Part shown: positions 32,423-38,731 of the stretch, piece after piece
Layout of the letters: each line of letters begins with the position of its first letter
Numbering within the stretch: the first letter of the stretch is position 1
Translations under genes and position numbers: made by a program
Origin: Balneolia bacterium
GTDB lineage: Bacteria > Bacteroidota > Rhodothermia > Balneolales > Cyclonatronaceae
Direction: 5' to 3'
DNA: 38,731 nt
Assembly (NCBI GenBank): GCA_022565795.1
Contig: JAIUMA010000029.1
Location: 1-38,731, forward strand
The notes under the pieces: model-generated
The model's database searches: none
The model's input: the letters and a program-made list of their open reading frames with translations, nothing else
Told to the model about the DNA's origin: nothing

Positions 32423-33904
32423 TTATCTGGCTGTGAGGCCAAGAATCACATAGGTCGTGAGGTCGGTAGTGCTCAGCTCCTGAAGCGGATCGTGGACCAC
32501 AAAGAAGCCTTCGTAGTTTCTTGTCAGCTCGTTGAATGATAGCGGCGAGATGTTATCACCCGTACCGCTCATACCGTCAGCCATCACGCCGCCGGCAAAT
32601 ACATCGCCGTTTGGCGTCTCATTGTATGGCGTGCCGTTAGGAGTGGTGCTCGGATCGGCTGCATCGTGGCTGTGTACCGGATAGGTCTCGCCTGCAACTG
32701 TGTTATTCAGCATCACGATTACTTCAGTTGTGCCGTCGATTTGCTCGTTGAGCGTAAGCGTAGCGCTCAGGTTGCGCGGGTGGTCGCCTTCATAGGCAAG
32801 TGATGGATCGTCCAGCAGCTGACCTTCATTAAAATCGTAGTTGAATGTAGCTGAGCGCAGGTTCGCTTCACCTTCTTCAAGATCCTCAGCGAAGATGCCA
32901 AGTACCAGGTAGGTAGTCAGGTCTGTAGTGCTGATATCCTGAGTTGGATCATGCACGACCAGAAACGCGCCGTACTCTTCAGTTAGCTCTACCCATGAGA
33001 TTTCGGTCTCATTAGAAAGGCTTGCAGAACCGCCGTTGCCAGAAATCGCTCCGGCAAATACATCACCGTTCGGAGTTTCGTTATAAGGAGTACCGTTTGG
33101 CGTTTCGGCCGGATCGGCAAAATCGTGCGCATGCACCGGATAGTTGAATCCATCAAGCGTATTTTCCAGCGTGATGGTTACATTGGCCATTCCGTTCGGA
33201 CGCTCTTCGATCAGCAAAATAGCGCTCAGGTTACGCGGGTGATCGCCCGCTCCGTCGCCGTCATAAGCGGTGTCAGGATCACCGAGAAGCTGCCCTTCGT
33301 TGAAGGCATACATAAACTCGGCAGAGCGCAGGCTAAGGTCACCCGGAGCAAGATCATCACCAAATACACCAAGAATAAGGTAGGTGGTTAGATCGGTGGT
33401 GCTCAAATCCTGAAGCGGATCGTGTACTACAAGAAAGCCTTCATACTGGTTTACAAGCTCCATATAGTCGATGTCGGTCTCGTTGGTTTGCATCACCGTG
33501 CCGCCATTACCGGAAATACCGCCGGCAAAGATGTCGCCATTTGGCGTTTCATTGTAAGGCGTACCGTTTGGTGTGGTAGCCGGATCAGCCGCATCGTGGG
33601 CGTGTACGGGATAAGTGACGCCATCAACGGTGTTGCGAAGGGTGATGATGACGTTGGCATTTCCGTCAGCTCGTTCTTCGATAGTAAGCTCGGCGCTGAG
33701 GTTTCTCGGGTGATCCCCGCGGTATGCTGTGTTTACATCGCCCAGAAGCTGCCCTTCATTGAAGGCGTAGTCGAACGAAATTTCACCGGTTTCAGGATCC
33801 GGGGCCACGGTAGATGAGCTGCTGTCGCAGGCGGCAAAAATGCCGAGGGAAAGCAGCGTGATAATCATCAGGTAGGTTACTGATATCTTTTTAGAGGTAA
33901 TCAT
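32423..33904 (-). CDS. Lipoprotein with three tandem Cu/Zn-SOD-like domains
   Basis: 493 residues from ATG 33904; the frame opens 24 codons earlier but the signal starts here (MITSKKISVTYLMIITLLSL, GIFAAC, Cys26). Three repeats of ~148 residues follow (about 43-190, 197-345 and 353-490). Each has HPRNLSA, YPVHAHD (or HSHD), TPNGTPYNETPNGD and FLVVHDP..DLSTTDL, ending LGVFG-like. This parallels Cu/Zn SOD: GFHVHEF (Cu ligands), GDLGN, LVVHEKADDLG (third Cu ligand) and CGVIG. Candidate copper His are 101/103/161, 258/260/318 and 411/413/471. The bridging and zinc His, the disulfide Cys and the active-site Arg are not seen, so it may store or bind copper rather than dismutate superoxide. Confidence 0.75.
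   Translation of the reverse strand: MITSKKISVTYLMIITLLSLGIFAACDSSSSTVAPDPETGEISFDYAFNEGQLLGDVNTAYRGDHPRNLSAELTIEERADGNANVIITLRNTVDGVTYPVHAHDAADPATTPNGTPYNETPNGDIFAGGISGNGGTVMQTNETDIDYMELVNQYEGFLVVHDPLQDLSTTDLTTYLILGVFGDDLAPGDLSLRSAEFMYAFNEGQLLGDPDTAYDGDGAGDHPRNLSAILLIEERPNGMANVTITLENTLDGFNYPVHAHDFADPAETPNGTPYNETPNGDVFAGAISGNGGSASLSNETEISWVELTEEYGAFLVVHDPTQDISTTDLTTYLVLGIFAEDLEEGEANLRSATFNYDFNEGQLLDDPSLAYEGDHPRNLSATLTLNEQIDGTTEVIVMLNNTVAGETYPVHSHDAADPSTTPNGTPYNETPNGDVFAGGVMADGMSGTGDNISPLSFNELTRNYEGFFVVHDPLQELSTTDLTTYVILGLTAR
32435..33778 (-). repeat. Three in-frame ~148-codon tandem repeats
   Basis: The units lie at about 33335-33778, 32870-33316 and 32435-32848. They share long identical peptide blocks (TPNGTPYNETPNGD, STTDLTTY) with many silent changes, so duplication is not recent but the sequence is held by selection. 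The middle unit carries a short insertion (GDGAGDHPRN). Confidence 0.85.
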
Positions 33905-34273
33905 GGTAACGTGATTTTTTAGGTTGTTTTGGTTAATTAGCAGAAATGTTTTTCCTGTCTTGCATCTGCCTACCAATACGAACCCGTATCACGACCGGAT
34001 TTAAAAAGATCAGAGTTTTTTGATGATGGCACCATTAAGCCATAATCTGAGAATTGATTTTATTGGGGATAGAGACAGTGAAAAAATCTGATTTTATATG
34101 GAGAAAGGTAAATCAGAGATTGGAGAAGTGCGGATTTTCGAGGGCTACGAAGGGTAAAGTACCCATCGACTCCGCCCAGAGTACGCATATTGCTAAAAAA
34201 CATTTAAGAACTGGCACTGGTTGAACGGAGCCGAGTCGAAACCGACACTTCCCGGGCATTTCGTACTAATGCC
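33905..34273. other. Intergenic region with a degenerate palindromic repeat
   Basis: 369 bp without a gene. Bases ~34165-34250 contain CGACTCCGCCC and, further on, GAACGGAGCCGAGTCGAAACC, which are imperfect complements. This type of GAxCGGAGxCGAAACC element is often scattered between genes in this group. The rest is AT-rich and must contain the promoter of the SOD-like gene next to 33905. Confidence 0.4.
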
Positions 34274-35128
34274 TTATTGATTCGACTCCTGCACCGAGAA
34301 TTCACTGTTTGCAGCTTGAGCGTAGCGTCCGCGATTTGCTCTGATTAATACATAGCTGTTTCGCTCGTCTCTCCACCGCTCGAGAACCTGAATTTCCCCA
34401 ACTCTTAACTCAGATTCCTGCAGGGTGATGGCTTCTGAAGCTCCGTTCAGACTCCGTACCAGTCTTTGATGCCTGATTTCATAATCCTGAGCCAGATTTT
34501 TAAGGGCCGAAATCTCCGCTCTTTTCCACGACTCATGCTCATAATAGTACACCGGACTGTACCCCACTGCGTAGGCGTAATCACCCGATACCGGCGGGTT
34601 TCTCACCCAGTTCGGCTGCGGACCGGGATGAACGCGGTTGTTGTGCAGGGTGATGGCGTCTGATGCGGAAACCAGCGAAATGGTCATTCGATTGACCGTC
34701 GCGAAGTCCGCTAAATGCAGATCCTGCGCGGGAGCTGCTAAGGTATCAGTTAGGAACTCCTCGCCGGTGAGGCGAAAGCTGTCGTCGGGAAGCTGCTCCC
34801 AAAACGTTGTGTAGCTGATAATCAGGCCCTGCTGCGCACGAAAGGCTAGCTCACCATTATGAAACGCACGCTCTGCAGCGCGCTCCTCATAAAATGAAGC
34901 CATTGCGAATCCGACAGCGTTTTCCTCACTGATCGACCCGGGATGAAGAAACCAGGCCGGATATGCCGGAATGCCCGCTGATGACAAATTCTCTGAGCTG
35001 CCAGTGGAATCTCCGGCCTCTCCGGAGCCCGTGCAGCCCTTCATCACCAGAAAAAACAGAGCCAGTAAAAACAGGCAGAATGATGTTCCGGAGAACGGAT
35101 GATGCCGGTATGTGATTCCGCAACTCAT
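34274..35128 (-). CDS. Envelope protein with two LPP20-like segments
   Basis: 284 residues. A hydrophobic N-terminus (FCLFLLALFFLVMKGC) may be a lipoprotein signal with Cys32, though the -2 Lys is not canonical. Two copies of an LPP20-type unit follow: YPAWFLHPGSISEENAVGFA and PNWVRNPPVSGDYAYAVGYS (both P-x-W-x-x-x-P...AVG), each followed by a helix rich in Ala and Glu (SWKRAEISALKNLAQ). LPP20 domains occur in outer-membrane lipoproteins of unclear function. It starts 4 bp after the stop of the transglutaminase-like gene, so the two are one operon. Confidence 0.65.
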   Translation of the reverse strand: MSCGITYRHHPFSGTSFCLFLLALFFLVMKGCTGSGEAGDSTGSSENLSSAGIPAYPAWFLHPGSISEENAVGFAMASFYEERAAERAFHNGELAFRAQQGLIISYTTFWEQLPDDSFRLTGEEFLTDTLAAPAQDLHLADFATVNRMTISLVSASDAITLHNNRVHPGPQPNWVRNPPVSGDYAYAVGYSPVYYYEHESWKRAEISALKNLAQDYEIRHQRLVRSLNGASEAITLQESELRVGEIQVLERWRDERNSYVLIRANRGRYAQAANSEFSVQESNQ

Positions 35129-35132
35129 TTGA

Positions 35133-36641
35133 TTAAAACGGATGGAGCGTGGCTTCTAGTCCGCGGAAGTCAGGCATCACCATTCCGGCGTTTGCGTTGA
35201 TATATGTCGGGTCGCAGATTATCCAGGTATCGCCGTCGTAGCGAAGCTGAGAACCCGCAACGCTATTTGTGCGAACAGCTGTGGCCATATGCCCCGGCCA
35301 GGTTACGCCAATGACCTCAAGCCCCATGAAGTTTCGTACGAGGTAGGCAAAGAAGATGGCGCGATCATCGCAGTCCGAGTAGGGGTAATGGATGATCTGG
35401 TCGGGCGTCATGTATTTCTGACGACCGAATTGCTCACGGTCAGTTTTGTATTCGAAGGCTGTCTGTGAGAAACGCAGCAGGAAGTTGAGCGCCTGTGCTT
35501 CGCTCATTTCAGCAAGTATGGGCCCAAGAGCCTGCTCCATCTGCAGGTGAAGCGCATCGGATACCGGAGCGCGAAAATAAAACTCGGGATCCATCGATGG
35601 AAACTTGGCGAGCAGTGAGGTATAGGCCGCATCATAGCTGAACTCGAATTCGTAGGTTTTTCCTTCGAAAGCGAAGCTAATCAGCTGAGCAGATGAAGCA
35701 ACCGGAGCCGGTGCGGCATGCAGGTCCATGGCGAGTATGCCGAGCTCAGAAGCTTCGTCAGGTTCGTAGGTACGAATGGCACCCGGGCGCTCAACGGGCG
35801 TATGTCCGGCCCGCATCACATAGAATCTGGAGGCGCTGATGGTGTAGTAGTCCTGATTGTAAAGGCGCTCCGAAACGGGCATAAGCAGATGCAGCATGTT
35901 TGCCGTATAGCCCGCATTCGCATGAAACCCACTCTGATGAAGCAGGAACCAGCTCAGGAATACGGCTTCGTTATGCCCCGCAAATACGTTCCGGCTGTAA
36001 TCTTTAACAAGCAATGCAAACATCCACTCGTTCAGCTGCTTTCTTTCGGAGAATGCCTGAAGCGTGCTTAATACCTCCTCGTAGTTGCTCTCCGACATTT
36101 CCAGCCAGGCATCGGCTATGCTTTCGTTGTCGGGCTGCGGCAGTGAAAACGAACGCGCCACGCTCAAAGGAGGCAAAGGGGCGTGGTGATGGTGCCATTC
36201 GAAGCGAAGCTCAGGCGGTAGGGTCGAAACGCTGGTTCCTTCAGGCGATGAACGGACCGGCGGAGGAGCAGGCGGCAATGACGGAGGAGTCGGAGTTTCA
36301 TCAATATCCGGTGAGGGCTCGGGATCTGTTGCTGGCTCAGCCGGGATTTCCTCAGATTCTGCATCTTCCCCGGACAGAGGAGCTACGGGCGCTTCGTCTG
36401 GCTTGGGCACTTCGTCCGGCACGGGTTCGGCAGCTTCGGGCTCAAAGCTTGACCACTGTCTGCGAAGGAAGTCGGCAAAGCGTCGGTTCTCATCATCGAC
36501 AAACTGCTCAAATGCCTGCTGCTGCTCGCGCTGCCAGCGCTCGAAATCACTGTCCTGAGCAAAAGAAGGCGAAAACAGAAAAAGGGCAAAGCAGGCCGTA
36601 AGAAACAGCGAAAGGGTGGTTCTCTGGTGAAAGTCAGACAT
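35133..36641 (-). CDS. Secreted transglutaminase-like cysteine protease-fold protein
   Basis: 502 residues. A signal peptide (about 1-28, ending SFAQ) precedes a coiled, Glu/Arg-rich stretch (~30-65), a Pro/Glu-rich acidic linker (~66-145) and an HHHH-containing segment. The C-terminal third has a full transglutaminase-like triad: Cys424 (YPYSDCDDRAIFF), His451 (WPGHMATAV) and Asp477 (IICDPTYINANAG). It may act as a protease or crosslinking enzyme in the periplasm or at the surface. A GGAGG ribosome site stands before the ATG. It is translationally close to the downstream LPP20-like gene. Confidence 0.8.
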   Translation of the reverse strand: MSDFHQRTTLSLFLTACFALFLFSPSFAQDSDFERWQREQQQAFEQFVDDENRRFADFLRRQWSSFEPEAAEPVPDEVPKPDEAPVAPLSGEDAESEEIPAEPATDPEPSPDIDETPTPPSLPPAPPPVRSSPEGTSVSTLPPELRFEWHHHHAPLPPLSVARSFSLPQPDNESIADAWLEMSESNYEEVLSTLQAFSERKQLNEWMFALLVKDYSRNVFAGHNEAVFLSWFLLHQSGFHANAGYTANMLHLLMPVSERLYNQDYYTISASRFYVMRAGHTPVERPGAIRTYEPDEASELGILAMDLHAAPAPVASSAQLISFAFEGKTYEFEFSYDAAYTSLLAKFPSMDPEFYFRAPVSDALHLQMEQALGPILAEMSEAQALNFLLRFSQTAFEYKTDREQFGRQKYMTPDQIIHYPYSDCDDRAIFFAYLVRNFMGLEVIGVTWPGHMATAVRTNSVAGSQLRYDGDTWIICDPTYINANAGMVMPDFRGLEATLHPF

Positions 36642-36664
36642 GGAAATCCTCCGGTTGGCAGAGA

Positions 36665-36728
36665 TAAAAAAGGCAGCCTGAAGCAGAATGATGAGCTTCT
36701 ATGACGCATCATTCGTTTTCAGGCTGCC
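36665..36728 (-). terminator. Long hairpin terminator after the LPP20 lipoprotein gene
   Basis: On the minus strand, GGCAGCCTGA pairs with TCAGGCTGCC, an inner GAATGATG / CATCATTC stem extends the hairpin, and six T follow. It lies just after the stop at 36756 and before the transglutaminase gene start, so the two genes are probably uncoupled or only partly read through. Confidence 0.85.
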
Positions 36729-36755
36729 GAAATTGAAGGTGAGTTCAGCCGGGAA

Positions 36756-37319
36756 TTAGTAGCCCTGGCTGCGTCGCCATTCGCGGTAGTCCTCAATTTC
36801 CTTCTCGAGGTCTTCGAAAGCCTGCGTAGAGCGGAATCGGGTATACATATTGTTATTGTCGCGGATACGCTGCATCAGCGCCTCATTAGCAGCGCCAATC
36901 GGCATTTCAACCAGTACAAACGAGCGGTAGATGCCATTTTCCTGGCGGACTTCCTGCTCACGGGCGCGGGAGCCAACCAGCGTCTCTTCAACTACTGATT
37001 TGTAGGCAGAGGTGAACTGGTCAAGAAGTTCAGAGTCGTTACCAAGGCCAACCTCTTCCTGGAAACGACGCTGCATTCCGCTCATGCGAACTTCAAGCTG
37101 CTCGGCAATTTGAGCACGGCCGTCCATCAGCGATTTGTTGATGGAGAGCTGCATGTCGCGGGAGGTGTTGGTTGCAGCTGCGAAAAGATAATTATCGTCC
37201 TGTGGCACATTGATGTACCAGCTTGGGAGATTAAGCGTGTTTGTGTCTGGCTTGGACGACCCGCAGGCGCTGAGTATCAGCAGCGTGACGATTATTAAAG
37301 AAGAGTAGAAAAGTTTCAT
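36756..37319 (-). CDS. LPP20-family lipoprotein
   Basis: 187 residues. The lipoprotein signal (IIVTLLILSAC, Cys19) is followed by an LPP20 domain: LPSWYINVPQDDNYLFAAAT, then SINKSLMDGRAQIAEQLEVR, and RSFVLVEMPIGAANEALMQR. The W-x-x-x-P...Y...A-A and helix-strand pattern match the family. It is anchored in the inner or outer membrane; its function is unknown. A GGAGG ribosome site precedes the ATG. The downstream genes (transglutaminase-like, second LPP20-like) lie on the same strand, giving a themed envelope cluster. Confidence 0.82.
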   Translation of the reverse strand: MKLFYSSLIIVTLLILSACGSSKPDTNTLNLPSWYINVPQDDNYLFAAATNTSRDMQLSINKSLMDGRAQIAEQLEVRMSGMQRRFQEEVGLGNDSELLDQFTSAYKSVVEETLVGSRAREQEVRQENGIYRSFVLVEMPIGAANEALMQRIRDNNNMYTRFRSTQAFEDLEKEIEDYREWRRSQGY

Positions 37320-37634
37320 GCATTCCTCCCTGATAAGTGGAAAAAGTAGAGTTGTGTTGTGAAGGATAACGGACAGTTTTCGAAATCAGGTATATGATGG
37401 CCCAAATTAGTTTATGATGATGCCATCACATTTACCATTTAGAATTCATACTGTATACTGAAATTTATCCGTTTAGGTTCTGATTAAGATAGGGCTAAAT
37501 GCTTTTCACCTACAACAGCCAGAGTAAAGTCATAAAGTATTAATGGTTCCGGCAGGGATTAATTAAATCAAAATAGTATCTACACAAAAAAGCCCGGATG
37601 AACCGGGCTTTTCTATAACTATTAATAAAGTGTT
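37320..37634. other. Intergenic region, AT-rich
   Basis: 315 bp. Besides the terminator near 37588 I see no gene. The right part belongs to the 3' side of the cytochrome peroxidase gene, and the left part should hold the promoter of the LPP20 lipoprotein gene. Confidence 0.4.
37586..37612 (-). terminator. Intrinsic terminator after the cytochrome c peroxidase gene
   Basis: A perfect 10-bp stem (AAAAGCCCGG / CCGGGCTTTT) with a 5-base loop. Read on the minus strand it ends in six T residues, 22 bp after the stop codon at 37635. Confidence 0.92.
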
Positions 37635-38731
37635 TTACCTGCGTTCAGCGGGCGGATTTCTTGGTAAAGACGGATGCGGAACCATTGGGAATTCACCCGT
37701 TAATGTGTGGAGAAATGCTACAAGGTCAGCTACTTCTTCATCCGTAAACGTACGATCCAGCTGCGCATATCCCATAATTGATACCGCTTCCTCGAGTGTA
37801 GGAACGGAACCATCGTGGAAGTAAGGGTATGTTTTGGCAATATTTCTGAGAGGCGCCACGCGGAAAACGAACTGATCGTCTGGAGAGCCCGTAATACCAC
37901 CAACACCAAGGTCATCGCCCCCAAGATGCGAAAACTCCATAAACAGATTGCCACCAAGAAGCGGCCCATGGTGGCAGCTTGCGCAACCAGCGTCCTGAAA
38001 CAGCTTAAGTCCGGCCAGCTCCTGCTCGTTGAGGATATCATAATTCCCTTCGAGATAATGATCGAACGGTGAACCCGGAGTAAGAAGGGTGCGCTCGAAA
38101 GAGGCGATTGCAAAAGCGATGTTCTGGAACGTCAACGGGTCTTCCTCGTCCGGGAAAGCGGCCTCAAAGTAGGGCAGGTAACCTGTGTTGTACATTCTTT
38201 TTACAGCTTCTTCAGGCGTTAAATCCATTTCCACGTGTGCCTGAATCGGACCTTCAGCCTGCTCCTCAAGCGTTGCGGCGCGGCCATCCCAAAACTGAGC
38301 CTTCAGGAAAGCAGCGTTAAATACGGTCGGTGAGTTTCTTGGTCCAACCTGTGCTCCTTCACCGATTGCGCGGGCACGGTGATCAACACCGGCGGCGCCG
38401 ACAACGTGGCATGAGTTACAGCTGATAATTCCCGAGCGTGAAAGCTTTGGCTCGAAAAATAGTTTGTGTCCCAGGTCTACTTTCTCAGGAGTGCTGGGAT
38501 TGTATTCCGGATCTTCGGCTTCAGCCGGAAGTACTTCAAATAAAGGGTGTGGCGTTACGGGCGCTTCGGCCGTCTGCCGGGCATCATCACTTTGCTGGCA
38601 GCTGATAATTCCGAAGGTGCCTAACAGGAAAATTAGCGTGATAGACAGCAGCGCAGGTTTTGTGCTGACCCTTGATAAGAAGGCTTTGAATAACCCATCG
38701 TTGTTCTTTGGTTTATTTTTCGTGGCTGAAT
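37635..38731 (-). CDS. Di-heme cytochrome c peroxidase (MauG/CcpA family) lipoprotein, partial at 5' end
   Basis: The frame stays open to the right edge (about 365 codons) with no usable start inside the window apart from an internal GTG at 38234, which would cut off the first heme domain. A hydrophobic segment ends GTFGIISCQQ, a lipobox. The first heme site is CNSCH, followed by GPRNSPTVFNAAF and FWDGRAATLEEQA. The second is CASCHHGPLLGG, followed by VAPLRNIAKTYPYFHDGS. The end VADLVAFLHTLTGE is standard. It reduces hydrogen peroxide with electrons from c-type carriers in the periplasm. The nearby cupredoxin could in principle be a partner, but no link is shown. Confidence 0.92.
   Translation of the reverse strand, partial: SATKNKPKNNDGLFKAFLSRVSTKPALLSITLIFLLGTFGIISCQQSDDARQTAEAPVTPHPLFEVLPAEAEDPEYNPSTPEKVDLGHKLFFEPKLSRSGIISCNSCHVVGAAGVDHRARAIGEGAQVGPRNSPTVFNAAFLKAQFWDGRAATLEEQAEGPIQAHVEMDLTPEEAVKRMYNTGYLPYFEAAFPDEEDPLTFQNIAFAIASFERTLLTPGSPFDHYLEGNYDILNEQELAGLKLFQDAGCASCHHGPLLGGNLFMEFSHLGGDDLGVGGITGSPDDQFVFRVAPLRNIAKTYPYFHDGSVPTLEEAVSIMGYAQLDRTFTDEEVADLVAFLHTLTGEFPMVPHPSLPRNPPAERR

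Noticed and set aside
32435-33778. Tandem repeats considered as a CRISPR array or satellite
   Set aside because: The units are ~445 bp, in frame and coding, with no short repeat-spacer pattern.
36014-36601. Long plus-strand open frame opposite the transglutaminase-like gene
   Set aside because: It is Arg/Ala-rich antisense translation of a GC-rich gene whose own frame has a signal peptide, ribosome site and catalytic motifs.

Overview
The window reads as chromosomal DNA from a Gram-negative bacterium of the Bacteroidota/Balneolota/Rhodothermota type. The basis is gene content: an alternate GlmU of the Bacteroidetes kind, an HMA-AraC copper regulator, a TonB receptor with a carboxypeptidase-regulatory-like domain, a 6-bladed beta-propeller lipoprotein, many small lipoproteins, and few Shine-Dalgarno sequences. 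Genus and species cannot be read from the sequence.

Layout. (1) 1-4950: end of a CHAT-domain protein, a SirB1/transglutaminase-like protein, a hotdog thioesterase, and an amino-sugar pair (alternate GlmU divergent from GlmS). (2) 5049-19894: a copper/silver homeostasis island, all on the plus strand. It holds an HMA-AraC regulator, CopA, a TonB-dependent receptor, a CopZ-like chaperone, a Cys-rich exported protein, CusA, CusC-like and CusB-like efflux parts, and the scar of a second Cu ATPase (CopB-like) that has lost its whole middle. (3) 19895-24250: an accessory segment. It holds an AAA/DUF4143 ATPase behind palindromic repeats, a decayed ISL3-type transposase, and a markedly AT-rich cassette: a small Cys/Gly-rich secreted peptide interrupted by TGA, a strong hairpin at its end, a membrane-rhodanese protein, a beta-propeller lipoprotein and an ExbD-like secreted protein. 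(4) 24269-32170: housekeeping and small genes, including GlnS, YciI-like and flavodoxin-fold proteins, tandem 3-TM paralogues each with its own terminator, a blue-copper lipoprotein, a SnoaL-like protein, a propeller-like lipoprotein and a ferritin-like protein. (5) 32423-38731, all minus strand: a lipoprotein with three Cu/Zn-SOD-like domains, an LPP20/transglutaminase secreted cluster, and a di-heme cytochrome c peroxidase running off the edge.

How it fits together. CopA would move cytosolic Cu(I) to the periplasm, the CopZ-like protein would carry it in the cytosol, and CusCBA would expel it through the outer membrane. The AraC-type protein is the likely sensor. The cupredoxin lipoprotein and the triple SOD-like lipoprotein may extend copper handling to the envelope, but this is inferred from ligand motifs and proximity. 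The two best candidates for something poorly described are the peptide/rhodanese/propeller cassette at 21926-24246 and the triple SOD-like lipoprotein at 32423-33904.
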